This document shows, in pieces, positions 28,082-38,711 of a stretch of DNA of 38,711 nucleotides. Within the stretch, counting starts at the first letter, position 1; each line of letters begins with the position of its first letter. Source of the stretch: Thiotrichales bacterium (GTDB taxonomy: Bacteria; Pseudomonadota; Gammaproteobacteria; GCF-002020875); the NCBI GenBank assembly GCA_018658305.1, contig JABHVM010000065.1:1-38711 (forward strand), given 5' to 3'. Position numbers and translations under genes: made by a program. Under the pieces are notes generated by a model, which was given only the letters and a program-made list of their open reading frames with translations, had not been told where the DNA came from and did no database searches.

Positions 28082-28780
28082 TTATTGACAACTAACAGCT
28101 AAATACTCTAGATCACTATCTTCTACCTCACCAAGATCCCAATAACCTCTACTATTAGCATGATCTATAGCAGCATTACGCTCTTCTGCAGAGTAGCTTT
28201 GTGAAATAGCTAGGATGTCGCCAGCATAGATCAAATCAGCATCACCATTTACATTCATAATTATCTCTCTGTTTTCACAGAGTAGTAGAGGCCAGAGCTT
28301 AGCATCTCCATAAACTCTATCTTGCGCTGCTATACTCCAGAGACTGTCACCGTTATCTACTTCAATTGAAGAAACTTTAGACTCTGTAACCACTTCATCT
28401 TCTAAAGCAATTTTATCTCCATCAGAGATCCCATCACCAATGGTAACTGATACATCAGGATCAACCTCTTCTATAGTAACCTCTTTACCGGTACTCTCAT
28501 AAGCGATCACTTCAGGTGGCTTCTCTGGAGGAGTTGAGCCAGTTTTCTCTGCAGTATCTACTGCTGCCGCATATTTAGAACGAACATTTAGAGTATCATC
28601 GCACTCTGGTTGCGCATAACTCTTCTCCCAAAAACCTGTATGAATACACTCACCGTAAGGAGTACGCACGATAGATCCGTATCCATCAGTAAGATATCCC
28701 TCAAAGCTCCCTGCTTGCAGGGTAGTTACTAGCATCAATGCTGGCACTGCAAATAGGTTTCTGTATACTGTTTTTTTCAT
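28082..28780 (-). CDS. LysM-domain secreted protein with OmpA-type N-terminal motif
   Basis: Signal peptide; VRTPYGECIHTGFWEKSYAQPECD; VDNGDSLWSIAAQDRVYGDAKLWPLLLCEN...ADLIYAGDIL LysM. Confidence 0.8.
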   Translation of the reverse strand: MKKTVYRNLFAVPALMLVTTLQAGSFEGYLTDGYGSIVRTPYGECIHTGFWEKSYAQPECDDTLNVRSKYAAAVDTAEKTGSTPPEKPPEVIAYESTGKEVTIEEVDPDVSVTIGDGISDGDKIALEDEVVTESKVSSIEVDNGDSLWSIAAQDRVYGDAKLWPLLLCENREIIMNVNGDADLIYAGDILAISQSYSAEERNAAIDHANSRGYWDLGEVEDSDLEYLAVSCQ

Positions 28781-28959
28781 TTTTCATCTTCCTCTAAATT
28801 AATTAATTATCTATATAAAGCAACGCTCATTTTAACGCAAGAATTTTACTGGAAGCAGAACTCATTTACAATACTATTTTATAAAAAACTTAAATACTTA
28901 TAGTGGTATGATATGCACTAAATTTAAAAGCATATATTAGAGATAGATAGAGAGTTAAA

Positions 28960-29337
28960 ATGAGCCAATTCAAAATAGAGATAACTTATAAAACAGCAAT
29001 TACAAACATCATAACTCTATTCTTAGTATCTTCCTTGGTTATAGCCGAGGAGGAGATGGATAGAGAGAGTGATGTTCCTATCGACATCTGGAGCAGTATG
29101 GCTTTTCCATTTAGCCCACAAAATCAGCCTAAAACTTTTACTCCAGAAATTCCAACTTATATTGAGAAACCTCGCCTGCCTATAATACCTTTTGCACTTC
29201 CACCACAAGAGGAGCTAGTTGCTGAATATCCAGAGGAGTATTGGAACTGCCTCTTGAACAACCTCCAAGGACTCGGCAGTGATGTTGCAGCTAAACTTAT
29301 CACTCGCGCATGCCAAAAGAAGTATCCCAAGCGTTAA
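28960..29337 (+). CDS. Hypothetical secreted small protein with two C-terminal Cys
   Basis: 125 aa, hydrophobic N-terminus, Pro-rich middle, C-terminal YWNCLLNNLQGLGSDVAAKLITRACQKKYP. Confidence 0.65.
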   Translation: MSQFKIEITYKTAITNIITLFLVSSLVIAEEEMDRESDVPIDIWSSMAFPFSPQNQPKTFTPEIPTYIEKPRLPIIPFALPPQEELVAEYPEEYWNCLLNNLQGLGSDVAAKLITRACQKKYPKR

Positions 29338-29344
29338 TCCGCAC

Positions 29345-30202
29345 CTAGTGCAGATCTAATGCAATAGCTAAAAAAATAGTCATCCCTAGCCAGTGGTTGT
29401 GAAGAAATGCCTTGAAACATAGTTTAGGATCTCGCTCTCTTATCAACCATTGGTGATAGATAGCAAATAGCGCCCCCACTCCAACTCCACTATAATAGAT
29501 GTAACCAAGAGCAAACTCCCTTCCCACCTGCAGCAGAAGCAGAAACATCATAAGTTGAAACAGCCCTATCATTTGACGGTCCAGCCGTCCAAAGAGGATT
29601 GCACTAGATTTCACTCCAATCTTTAGATCATCTTCACGATCTACCATCGCATACATCGTATCATATACTACAGCCCAACAGAGAGTTGCAAAAAAGAGGA
29701 GCCAAGCACCAGCTGGAACCTCACCTTTAATTGCCGCAAACGCCATCGGAATCGCCCAACCAAATGCTGCCCCCAAAAAAATCTGAGGTAAATTAGTGTA
29801 GCGTTTCATAAAAGGGTAGATAGTTGCCAAGATAAGAGCACCAAGAGAGAGCTGAATAGTTAGAGTATTAAGAGTTAGCACTAACCCAAATGATAGTAGC
29901 AATAACAGGGTAAATAGTAGTAGTGCTGAACGACTACTTATTGCTCCTGTAGTAAGTGGACGATGCGCTGTACGAGCCACAAACTTATCTACTTTACGGT
30001 CGGCATAGTCATTAATAATACAGCCAGCAGAGCGCATAAACAACACTCCCAAAGAAAAAACAAGCAGGATGTATAGGGGCGGCACTCCATCTGCAGCTAT
30101 CCATAACCCCCAGAGAGTTGGCCAGAGAAGTAGTAAAATTCCTATCGGCTTGTCTAGGCGCATTAACTGAATATATCGGTTTTGTAGATAGCTACTCATC
30201 AA
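29345..30202 (-). CDS. ubiA: 4-hydroxybenzoate octaprenyltransferase UbiA
   Basis: [84 protein letters not shown]. Confidence 0.96.
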   Translation of the reverse strand: MMSSYLQNRYIQLMRLDKPIGILLLLWPTLWGLWIAADGVPPLYILLVFSLGVLFMRSAGCIINDYADRKVDKFVARTAHRPLTTGAISSRSALLLFTLLLLLSFGLVLTLNTLTIQLSLGALILATIYPFMKRYTNLPQIFLGAAFGWAIPMAFAAIKGEVPAGAWLLFFATLCWAVVYDTMYAMVDREDDLKIGVKSSAILFGRLDRQMIGLFQLMMFLLLLQVGREFALGYIYYSGVGVGALFAIYHQWLIRERDPKLCFKAFLHNHWLGMTIFLAIALDLH

Positions 30203-30218
30203 AAATACTCTTACTCAA

Positions 30219-30707
30219 TTACGCCCTTCTTCTGCGAAAAAAGTTTCGCAGCATCTCTCCACACTCATCTTCCAAAACTCCTGATCTAATCTCACAGTGA
30301 TGATTGAGTGAGCTATGTTGTAAAAGTTGAAACTGTGATTCAACAGCTCCCCCTTTAGGCTCACGCGCTCCAAACACTACTCTATCTATCCGTGCTTGAA
30401 TAATTGCTCCCGCACACATAGCACAAGGCTCTAAAGTTACAAATAGAGTAGCATTGGAAATACGATAATTTTTTTCAGCGGCGGCGGCTGAACGCAGCGC
30501 ACGAATCTCAGCATGGGCAGATGGATCGTGAAGTGAAATTGGAGCATTCCACCCTTCACCAATCACCACTCCATCTCTAACCAAAAGTGCTCCTACTGGA
30601 ACCTCTCCATCTATCTCTCCCTGCTCTGCAAGAAGCATAGCTTGGCGCATCCAGTGCTCATCACTCTCAATACGCTCAACACTATCTAGGGCTTTACTCA
30701 TTCCCAC
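30219..30707 (-). CDS. tadA: tRNA-specific adenosine deaminase TadA
   Basis: HAEIRAL zinc motif, [38 protein letters not shown]. Confidence 0.95.
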   Translation of the reverse strand: MGMSKALDSVERIESDEHWMRQAMLLAEQGEIDGEVPVGALLVRDGVVIGEGWNAPISLHDPSAHAEIRALRSAAAAEKNYRISNATLFVTLEPCAMCAGAIIQARIDRVVFGAREPKGGAVESQFQLLQHSSLNHHCEIRSGVLEDECGEMLRNFFRRRRA

Positions 30708-32284
30708 TCAATAGTGGCTGGTGGCTTACCAGATATATCGTAAGCTACACGAGCTATACCATCAACTTCATTTATTATTCTACTAGATACTTTAGCCAAA
30801 AACTCATACGGAAGATTAGCCCAGCGTGCAGTCATAAAGTCTACTGTCTCCACTGCGCGTAGAGCTACCACAAAATCATACTGACGATTATCCCCCATTA
30901 CTCCCACTGAACGAATAGGGAGAAATACTACGAAGGCTTGACTAACTTTATCGTATAGATCGGCTGCTCGCAACTCAGTAATGAATATATCATCAGCCTT
31001 ACGAAGAATATTTGCATACTCTTTTGTAACTTCACCAAGAATGCGTACTCCCAGACCAGGACCAGGAAATGGATGACGAAACACCATCTCTGACGGCAAG
31101 CCTAACTCGAGACCTATCTTACGCACTTCATCTTTAAATAGCTCTCTGAGTGGCTCTAGGAGTTCAAGATTCATATCGTCTGGAAGGCCACCAACATTAT
31201 GGTGAGATTTAATAACTTTAGCCTTACCATACTTTGACCCCGCAGATTCGATAACATCTGGGTATATCGTTCCCTGCGCAAGCCACTTAACATTAGAGAG
31301 TTTATCTGCTTCTTCATCAAAAATTTCTATGAAAGTGTGACCAATAATTTTTCGTTTCTTCTCTGGATCACTCTCACCTGAAAGTGCATTTAGAAAGCGC
31401 TCTTCAGAGTCAGCTCGGATAACTTTTATCCCCATATGCTCGCCAAACATCGCCATAACCTGCTTACCCTCATCTAGACGCAACAGACCGTTATCTACGA
31501 ATACGCAGGTAAGTTGATCACCTATTGCGCGATGGAGCAGAGCTGCAACTACTGAAGAGTCAACCCCACCAGAGAGTCCTAATAAAACCTCATCAGAACC
31601 AACTTGTTTACGAATTGAGGCGATACTCTTATCAATAATATTAGCTGGATTCCAGAGTGCTTGACAGCCGCATATATCCAACACAAAACGGTTAATAATT
31701 CGTTCGCCCTGTTTAGTATGCGTAACCTCTGGATGAAACTGAACTCCGTAGAATCTACGCCCTTCATCAACCATTCCTGCTAAGGGCGCACTCTCTGTTG
31801 ATGCCATAATTGAGAAGCTCTCAGGAAGTTCAACTACTCGATCTCCATGACTCATCCATACATCAAGCATTCCATACCCCTCTACAGTGGTACGATCTTC
31901 AATATCTTTTAAGAGTTCAGTATGCCCGTGGGCACGCACTTCTGCATAACCATATTCATGATGCTCTGCAGACTCTACCTTACCCCCTAACTGAGCTGCC
32001 ATTGTCTGCATTCCATAACAGATACCCAGCACAGGAACCCCCAACTCAAACGCTAATTGTGGAGCTCGTGGAGTCTCATCCCCAGTTACACTCTCAGGAC
32101 CACCAGAGAGGATAATCCCTTTGGGATGAAACTTACCCAGATCTGCTTCACTCACATCGTAGGGAAATATTTCACAGAATACACCAGCTTCGCGTACTCG
32201 CCGTGCAATTAACTGTGTATATTGTGAACCAAAATCGAGAATTAATATTTTATCCTGGTGGATATCAGAACTCTGATTACTCAT
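30698..32284 (-). CDS. guaA: GMP synthase (glutamine-hydrolysing)
   Basis: [36 protein letters not shown]-terminal [14 protein letters not shown]. Confidence 0.98.
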   Translation of the reverse strand: MSNQSSDIHQDKILILDFGSQYTQLIARRVREAGVFCEIFPYDVSEADLGKFHPKGIILSGGPESVTGDETPRAPQLAFELGVPVLGICYGMQTMAAQLGGKVESAEHHEYGYAEVRAHGHTELLKDIEDRTTVEGYGMLDVWMSHGDRVVELPESFSIMASTESAPLAGMVDEGRRFYGVQFHPEVTHTKQGERIINRFVLDICGCQALWNPANIIDKSIASIRKQVGSDEVLLGLSGGVDSSVVAALLHRAIGDQLTCVFVDNGLLRLDEGKQVMAMFGEHMGIKVIRADSEERFLNALSGESDPEKKRKIIGHTFIEIFDEEADKLSNVKWLAQGTIYPDVIESAGSKYGKAKVIKSHHNVGGLPDDMNLELLEPLRELFKDEVRKIGLELGLPSEMVFRHPFPGPGLGVRILGEVTKEYANILRKADDIFITELRAADLYDKVSQAFVVFLPIRSVGVMGDNRQYDFVVALRAVETVDFMTARWANLPYEFLAKVSSRIINEVDGIARVAYDISGKPPATIEWE

Positions 32285-32300
32285 AAGATATTACTCAAAC

Positions 32301-32328
32301 CCCTTTGCGTCTTAGCGCCTTTGTGTGA
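32301..32328. repeat. Short intergenic CTTTGCG-type sequence
   Basis: CCCTTTGCGTCTTAGCGCCTTTGTGTGA just after guaA start, between guaA and guaB. Confidence 0.35.
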
Positions 32329-32384
32329 TATAGATAGAGATATCTAAACTATTCAGTTGCAGTTGTAGTTGTAGCTCTAGTTGT

Positions 32385-32501
32385 AACTATTCAGATTGCC
32401 TCTAAAATTCATCAGATCAAGGCGCAAAATTTGAGTATACCCATGTATATGATAATTTTGTAACGCAGAGATGGTGGATTTTAGGGGTAAACTGAATAGT
32501 T
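32385..32501. repeat. ~117-bp imperfect palindromic intergenic element between guaB and guaA
   Basis: Left arm AACTATTCAGATTGCCTCTAAAATTCATCA... and reverse-complemented right arm AACTATTCAGTTTACCCCTAAAATCCACCA...; an extra AACTATTCAG copy at 32347-32356. Confidence 0.75.
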
Positions 32502-33957
32502 ACACTCTGTAGTTTGGAGCCTCTTTAGTAATACTAACATCATGGACATGACTCTCTACCATTCCAGCTCCTGTTACCTGTACAAACTCTGGTCTATTGC
32601 GCATCTCTTCAATAGTGGTACAGCCAGTGTAACCCATACTAGAACGCAGTCCACCCATCATCTGATGAATAATTGCTCCCATTGCCCCTTTATAAGGGAC
32701 TCGCCCCTCAATCCCCTCTGGAACTAACTTCTCAACATTACCATCATTCTCTTGAAAATAGCGATCGCTAGACCCCTTCTGCATAGCCCCTAGAGATCCC
32801 ATCCCACGATATGATTTATATGAACGACCTTGATATAGCTCTACCTCACCTGGAGCCTCTTCAGTTCCTGCAAGCAAGCCTCCAACCATTATTGAGTGAG
32901 CTCCAGCAACGATAGCTTTTGCCATATCTCCTGAGTAGCGGATGCCGCCATCAGCAATAGCAGGAACTCCTGTACCTTTAAGGGCCTTAACAACATTAGA
33001 TACAGCGGTAATTTGGGGAACTCCAACTCCTGCCACAATACGAGTAGTGCAGATTGAACCTGGGCCAATCCCAACTTTAACTCCATCAGCACCAGCTTTA
33101 ACTAGATCAATTGCGGCTGCACCTGTTGCGATATTTCCTCCAATAACTTGAACCTCTGGGAAGTTATCTTTCACCCAACGCACTCTATCCAACACCCCTT
33201 GTGAGTGTCCATGCGCAGTATCTACCACAATAACATCAACTCCAGCTGCAGCCAATGCAGCAACTCGCTCTTCTGTATCAGCTCCTGTACCAACGGCTGC
33301 GCCTACTCTGAGACGCTCCTCACCATCTTTACAAGCATTTGGTTTATCCGTTGCTTTCTGAATATCTTTAACTGTAATCATTCCTCGCAGCTCGAAATTA
33401 TCATTAACCACTAACACTTTTTCGATACGGTGCTTATGTAACAGTTCAATAACTTCCCTTTTATCAGCCCCCTCTTTAACTGTAACTAGACGCTCCTTTG
33501 GAGTCATTACTGTAACTACTTTCTCATTTAAGCGAGTCTCAAAACGGAGGTCACGACTGGTAACAATTCCAACTAGATCACTACCATCCACAACTGGAAG
33601 TCCTGAAATACCATACTGTTTAGTAATATCTATAACTTCTCGCACAGTAGCGTTAGGAGATATAGTTACTGGATTGGTAACCACCCCACTCTCAAAGCGT
33701 TTAACTTTAATAACTTCATTTGCCTGTGCCTCCGCATCCATATTTTTATGGATAATTCCAAGCCCACCCTCCTGCGCCATCGCAATAGCTAATTTTGCCT
33801 CAGTAACAGTGTCCATTGCTGCAGATACCATCGGTATATTGAGTTCAATTTCACGAGTAAGTTTAGTTACTAAGGAGGCATCGCGGGGAATAATTACCGA
33901 GTGCGCAGGAAGTAGAAGGACATCATCAAAAGTAAGTGCTTGTTCAACAAGTCGCAT
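32500..33957 (-). CDS. guaB: Inosine-5'-monophosphate dehydrogenase
   Basis: [16 protein letters not shown], two CBS domains, [20 protein letters not shown] active site, [12 protein letters not shown]. Confidence 0.98.
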   Translation of the reverse strand: MRLVEQALTFDDVLLLPAHSVIIPRDASLVTKLTREIELNIPMVSAAMDTVTEAKLAIAMAQEGGLGIIHKNMDAEAQANEVIKVKRFESGVVTNPVTISPNATVREVIDITKQYGISGLPVVDGSDLVGIVTSRDLRFETRLNEKVVTVMTPKERLVTVKEGADKREVIELLHKHRIEKVLVVNDNFELRGMITVKDIQKATDKPNACKDGEERLRVGAAVGTGADTEERVAALAAAGVDVIVVDTAHGHSQGVLDRVRWVKDNFPEVQVIGGNIATGAAAIDLVKAGADGVKVGIGPGSICTTRIVAGVGVPQITAVSNVVKALKGTGVPAIADGGIRYSGDMAKAIVAGAHSIMVGGLLAGTEEAPGEVELYQGRSYKSYRGMGSLGAMQKGSSDRYFQENDGNVEKLVPEGIEGRVPYKGAMGAIIHQMMGGLRSSMGYTGCTTIEEMRNRPEFVQVTGAGMVESHVHDVSITKEAPNYRV

Positions 33958-34079
33958 AGTATATTCCTATAAGTAAAGAGGAAAAGAGAGATTTTATGAG
34001 GCGCAGATTATACAGCAGCAACCTTCAGAGCGCAAATTTAATATTCGCCCAACAATCTCAGCTCTTGTATAATCTACAG

Positions 34080-35408
34080 ATGAAAAATAATTTTACCCCT
34101 AAACCTGTTCTATCTGTATCCCAGTTAAATAGAGAGAGTAGATTTTTATTAGAGAACAATCTATCTAGCCTCTGGGTTGAGGGGGAGATATCTAACTTGG
34201 CGCGTCCCGCCTCTGGACATATCTATTTCACCCTTAAAGATGAGCAGGCTCAGATTCGCTGTGCGATGTTTCGCAATCGACTTAAAGATGTTAATTTTCG
34301 ACCACAGAATGGGATGGAAATTCAGCTTCGTGGTTCTGTTAGCATCTATGAGGCACGAGGTGATTACCAGTTAATTGTTGATAGAATGAAACCAGGAGGT
34401 GAGGGAGTTCTGCAACGATCGTTTGAAGCATTAAAAAAACGACTTGATGCTGAGGGTCTATTCGATGAAGAGCAGAAGCAATTACTGCCTACCCTTCCTA
34501 CCAGAGTTGGAGTTATTAGCTCTGCTAGTGGTGCTGCCATTCATGATATTTTAACGGTCTTAAAACGCCGTTTTCCTGCTCTACTTATCACCATCTATCC
34601 GACTTCAGTGCAAGGTATAGCTGCAGAGGGAGAGATCATTGCAGCAATTGAACAGGCACAACAGTATGGAAACTGTGATCTACTAATAATAAGCCGTGGT
34701 GGAGGTTCACTTGAAGATCTCTGGTCATTTAATGAAGAGGGGGTAGCGCGTGCTATCTATAACTGCACCATTCCCACAATATCTGCGGTCGGACATGAGA
34801 CAGATTTTACTATTGCAGATTTTGTTGCTGACCAGCGCGCTCCAACCCCATCTGCTGCTGCTGAGATGATTTCACCTGATGGAGTTGCACTACAACAGCA
34901 GTTAACCCAATTTAGCAGAGAGATCACTCGAGAGATAAGCTCTCTGCTGGAGAGACGAGAGTCACAACTTAAAAACCTTAAGGTGAGACTGCGCCATCCC
35001 AGAGAACGGATTCAACAATTTGCACAACATTTAGATGATATAGAGCAGAGATTACTCCACAGCGGAAAGTATCTCTTTATAGAGCATAATAGTAGAGTAG
35101 AGAATCTACTTCTACGCCTGCATAACAGTAGACCTGACCATCAAATAGAGCTACTCCGCCAACAACTCCAAAATAGTGGAGAACAGCTAAATAACTCACT
35201 CCGCCATAAAATAGGTGAACAGCAAGAGCATTTAGCTGGATTGGCTCACGCCTTAGAGAACCTAAGCCCACTCTCTACTCTAGCACGCGGTTACAGCGTT
35301 ACTCTAGATCAGGATGGAGTTATTGTCGCCAGCGTTAACTCTGTAGAGTCTGGAGCTAAAATTAGCACTAGAGTAAGAGATGGAGTTATTGAGAGTAAGG
35401 TTTTTTAA
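34080..35408 (+). CDS. xseA: Exodeoxyribonuclease VII large subunit
   Basis: From internal ATG at 34080: [88 protein letters not shown]. The supplied ORF begins at 33996, but the conserved start fits 34080 better. Confidence 0.95.
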   Translation: MKNNFTPKPVLSVSQLNRESRFLLENNLSSLWVEGEISNLARPASGHIYFTLKDEQAQIRCAMFRNRLKDVNFRPQNGMEIQLRGSVSIYEARGDYQLIVDRMKPGGEGVLQRSFEALKKRLDAEGLFDEEQKQLLPTLPTRVGVISSASGAAIHDILTVLKRRFPALLITIYPTSVQGIAAEGEIIAAIEQAQQYGNCDLLIISRGGGSLEDLWSFNEEGVARAIYNCTIPTISAVGHETDFTIADFVADQRAPTPSAAAEMISPDGVALQQQLTQFSREITREISSLLERRESQLKNLKVRLRHPRERIQQFAQHLDDIEQRLLHSGKYLFIEHNSRVENLLLRLHNSRPDHQIELLRQQLQNSGEQLNNSLRHKIGEQQEHLAGLAHALENLSPLSTLARGYSVTLDQDGVIVASVNSVESGAKISTRVRDGVIESKVF

Positions 35409-38400
35409 AACTCTGACCAATCATCTCCCTTACTAATATCTTTTCTCTTCCTAATACCTTCTCCCTTACTAACATTGGCCCTCTTCACAACCGAGGAACG
35501 AGGTCGTGCAACATTAGTTACATGGTTCTGGTTCTGGTTCTGCTTCTGCACCTCCTCCTGAGCAGGAGTATCATTTTGCTTAAACGACCCCTCCAACTTA
35601 AACAGAGATACCGTCTCACTCAATGAACTAGCCTGTTCACTAAGTTGGGAGCTAGCTGCTGCGGTCTCTTCCACTAGAGCTGCATTTTCCTGGGTTACCG
35701 AATCCAATTGACCAATAGCAGTATTGACCTGGTCAATACCTTGGGTCTGCTCTTTAGCTGCTAAGGCAATCTCTCCAGCAATGTCATTAAGTTTTTTAAC
35801 AGACTCTTGGATATGCTCCAGCGCATCGCCACTATGATTCACCAGTTTTGTTCCCTCTTGGATTCGAGAAGTACTATCCTCAATCAGCCCTTTTATATCT
35901 TTGGCTGCATCAGCAGAGCGTTGCGCTAGCGTTCTTACTTCACCCGCCACCACTGCAAACCCTCTTCCATGCTCTCCTGCACGCGCCGCCTCTACAGCCG
36001 CATTAAGTGCTAACAGATTAGTCTGGAAAGCGATCCCATCAATCAGCGTAATAATTTCTGAAATTTTATTGCTAGATGTATTGATACCCTCCATAGCATC
36101 GACCGCATTTGAGACCACATCTGCTCCCTCAATAGCTCTCCTTAATGACTCTCCAGCAAGATCACTAGCTTGCGCCGCATTATCTGCATTCATTGTTACG
36201 GTACTAGACATCTCCTCCATACTGGCTGCTGTCTCTTCAAGACTTGCTGCCTGCTCCGAGGTTCTACTAGATAGATCTAAACTGCCTCGTGAGATTTCCG
36301 CTGACCCTGTATTTACACTTTTTGAGATATAACGAACCTGACTCACAATACCAGAGATGTTGGTCTGAGTGGCGTTGATTGCATCTTTTAGCAGACCTAA
36401 TGAACCAAGATAGTTGCCCTCAATATTTTTAGTCAAGTCGCCCTCTCCCATTCTATTTGAAGTCTCAACCACCTCTGCAATAGAGGTTTGAAGATCTCCC
36501 ATAGCACCATTAATATTCTTACTAAGGGTTTCAAGGTCTCCTTTTGCGTCATATCCCATTCGTGCATCAAAATCACCTTGCGCAAGGCGTTCTATAATAT
36601 TACCAACCTGCTGCAACACCTCATCAATCGAGCTCATTGCTCCGTTCACTTGGTCACGGAAGATCTCTTCCACGCTATCATCCATACGCACACTCAGATC
36701 GCCATCCCCCAACCCTTTCATAACTTTACCCAACGCATGCATGGTATTCTCCACACTATCTGCCGAGCCATTGACCCCCTCTTTGAGGGTGGATAGATCA
36801 CCGATATAGTCACCATTCATACGCTGCTCAAAGTCTCCTCTGGAGATTGCACCAACCACATTACTAGCGTTACTGATGGAATCTTGCAATAGCTCCAATA
36901 GTCCATTGACACGATCAGCCATCCCACCGATCTCATCTTTTGTTGAAACCCCAATACAGCGCAGAGAAAAATCACCAGTTTTCTCTAGCTGTCCAAACAG
37001 GTCAGTTACTTTTATAATGGGAACAGTAATCGCACGAGCCACTAGCCACCCAATAGCAATAATGGCGAGCAACCCTAACCCTCCTACCAAGAACATCAGA
37101 TTGCGCAGGGTGTTGACGGCGAAGAATGCCTCTGCCTCATCAATCTCTGCCAGTAGTGCCCAACTCACTGCTCCAATCTCTACTGGTGTATAGGCAGAGA
37201 GAACTGGATTGCCGTTATAGTCGACAATAATCTTTGAGTCGCGCTCACCAGCCAACGCGGAGTGAGCTGCTACGGTGTCTACTTTACCAAGCTCTGGATT
37301 TTTGAAGGAGGTCATCACGCTATGATTTTCAGGATCAAGAAATGAGTCTGATCGCATTAACAGGTCTTGCCCAATCAGATAGGTCTCTCCACTCTCACCC
37401 ATCCCCTCTCTTTGACTCATAATAGCATTGATTCCATCCAGTGGCAGCTGTAGTGCCACCACCATCTCAACTTCACCATTGTAGAGAATCGGTCTAGCAA
37501 TGAAGGCTGCTGGCTCTCCATTCGAAGGAGCGTATGGGGCAAAATCTGCAATTCCGTACTTTTTGGTCTGCAACACTTGCTGCATCAACTTCCCAAGATT
37601 GGAGTCACTATATCTCCCATTAACCATATTGGTTTGATAGTCGGACTCTTTCGCCACGCTGTAGAAGAGGTAACCATCTGGATTCATCAGGAAGAGGTCA
37701 TAATAGCCAGACTCTTCAATATATTTACTGTAATAATCCTTCTCTGCCCCTTTTATTATGGGGACAAATGCCTCAGCCACATCTATCTCACTGAGGATCG
37801 CCCACTGTGCACCTAATGCATTCAATGGCGCATAGGATGAGAGCACCGGATTTCCATTGTAATCAATAATCACTTTACTATCGGTCTCTCCACGAAGCGC
37901 CGCTTTGGATGCACTAGTCTCCACACTTCCCTTAGCAGGATTGCGGAATGAGGATAGAACGGAGTGGTGCTCTGGATTAAGATATGAGTCAGAACGCATC
38001 AAGCGGTCACTTCCGATCAGGTAACTCTCTCCGGTCTTTCCCATTCCAGTGCGACCACTCATTACTGATGTAATTTCATCTATTGGCATCTGGAATATTA
38101 ACACTCCAATCTTTTCATCACCAGAAAAAATTGGGCTTGCTATAAAACTGGCTGGAGCATTATAAGATGGCAGGTACTGACTATAATCCTCAAATACATA
38201 CTTTCCTGATTCAGTCACTGCCATCGCTTTTTTAAATACTCTACCAATACCAGTTTTCGCATAAGGTCCATCAACTAAAGATGTTGCATAGTCGAGCTCT
38301 TTAAAAACAGAGTAGACCACCTTCCCAGACTCTGCCCCAACAAAGAAGAGATCATAATAGCCGAACTGATCTGTAAAACTTCTAAATGATGGGTGGATAG

Positions 38401-38711
38401 ATTTATGCAGTTTTGCATAAGGGGATATATCATACTTTGGAATATCCAGTTTATGCTTACTACCAAGTGGATGTGGATTGCTAGAAATATAGGTATATTG
38501 GAGCATAGTTGATCCCATATCTAAGCGAGAGACTAACTTTTCAACTGCTACATTTTTACCAGAATTTTGCCGTCCAAATTCTTGTGCAAACTCGTTTTTG
38601 TAGTACTCAGCTAACAGAGCCTGCTCCTCCTCAATATCTCCACCTAGCATGACATCTTCTTCAAACATATCAAATGTCTCACTTAATTGAGACATCGTCT
38701 CTACGATAGAG
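35405..38711 (-). CDS. Methyl-accepting chemotaxis protein with tandem sensor modules and HAMP array (5' end probably beyond the window)
   Basis: Duplicated GYYDLF...YLIG-D-LMRSDS...[13 protein letters not shown] modules, TM, GDF/GDL HAMP repeats, MCP hairpin [37 protein letters not shown]. Frame is open upstream of ATG 38695 to the window edge. Confidence 0.93.
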   Translation of the reverse strand, partial: SIVETMSQLSETFDMFEEDVMLGGDIEEEQALLAEYYKNEFAQEFGRQNSGKNVAVEKLVSRLDMGSTMLQYTYISSNPHPLGSKHKLDIPKYDISPYAKLHKSIHPSFRSFTDQFGYYDLFFVGAESGKVVYSVFKELDYATSLVDGPYAKTGIGRVFKKAMAVTESGKYVFEDYSQYLPSYNAPASFIASPIFSGDEKIGVLIFQMPIDEITSVMSGRTGMGKTGESYLIGSDRLMRSDSYLNPEHHSVLSSFRNPAKGSVETSASKAALRGETDSKVIIDYNGNPVLSSYAPLNALGAQWAILSEIDVAEAFVPIIKGAEKDYYSKYIEESGYYDLFLMNPDGYLFYSVAKESDYQTNMVNGRYSDSNLGKLMQQVLQTKKYGIADFAPYAPSNGEPAAFIARPILYNGEVEMVVALQLPLDGINAIMSQREGMGESGETYLIGQDLLMRSDSFLDPENHSVMTSFKNPELGKVDTVAAHSALAGERDSKIIVDYNGNPVLSAYTPVEIGAVSWALLAEIDEAEAFFAVNTLRNLMFLVGGLGLLAIIAIGWLVARAITVPIIKVTDLFGQLEKTGDFSLRCIGVSTKDEIGGMADRVNGLLELLQDSISNASNVVGAISRGDFEQRMNGDYIGDLSTLKEGVNGSADSVENTMHALGKVMKGLGDGDLSVRMDDSVEEIFRDQVNGAMSSIDEVLQQVGNIIERLAQGDFDARMGYDAKGDLETLSKNINGAMGDLQTSIAEVVETSNRMGEGDLTKNIEGNYLGSLGLLKDAINATQTNISGIVSQVRYISKSVNTGSAEISRGSLDLSSRTSEQAASLEETAASMEEMSSTVTMNADNAAQASDLAGESLRRAIEGADVVSNAVDAMEGINTSSNKISEIITLIDGIAFQTNLLALNAAVEAARAGEHGRGFAVVAGEVRTLAQRSADAAKDIKGLIEDSTSRIQEGTKLVNHSGDALEHIQESVKKLNDIAGEIALAAKEQTQGIDQVNTAIGQLDSVTQENAALVEETAAASSQLSEQASSLSETVSLFKLEGSFKQNDTPAQEEVQKQNQNQNHVTNVARPRSSVVKRANVSKGEGIRKRKDISKGDDWSEF

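Noticed and set aside
35528-35550. GGTTCTGGTTCTGGTTCTGCTTCTG short tandem repeat
   Set aside because: Simple codon repeat coding the QNQNQ linker of the chemoreceptor; not CRISPR or a mobile element.
1-38711. tRNA/rRNA genes, CRISPR arrays, transposases, phage genes
   Set aside because: None recognised by eye; the window reads as continuous chromosomal genes. A tRNAscan/CRISPR search would be needed to exclude them formally.

Overview
This 38.7 kb window looks like a gammaproteobacterial chromosome segment. Its left half is a denitrification / nitrate-respiration island. It holds nirS (5' part, minus strand, cut by the window edge), divergent nirC-nirF, a DsrC/TusE-family paralog lacking both redox cysteines, narGHJI, two NarK-type transporters, narX-narL, and an HPP-family membrane protein. 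These are followed by a PqqD-like protein with a small membrane partner, a SlyD-type PPIase and a dynamin-like GTPase. Next come menaquinone genes (a short menE, ubiE/menG, menA), a Dnr/Fnr-type regulator, a YgiQ radical-SAM gene, a TonB/ExbD/ExbD/ExbB cluster with a LysM protein, and housekeeping genes (ubiA, tadA, guaA, guaB, xseA). The window ends in a large chemoreceptor with a duplicated sensor module and a HAMP array. The most interesting signals are: (i) the cysteine-less DsrC-like protein at the end of the nar cluster; (ii) an orphan PqqD-like/small-TM gene pair next to an HPP protein; (iii) a perfect 7-2-7 NarL-type palindrome between narK and narX; (iv) a ~117-bp imperfect palindromic element between guaA and guaB; (v) a chemoreceptor with tandem sensors, about five HAMP units and a C-terminal xWxxF tail; and (vi) a dynamin/menE antisense overlap covering the menE catalytic-lysine motif. 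No tRNA, rRNA, CRISPR array, transposase or prophage was recognised. Everything comes from reading the sequence and the supplied ORF translations; no database search was run.
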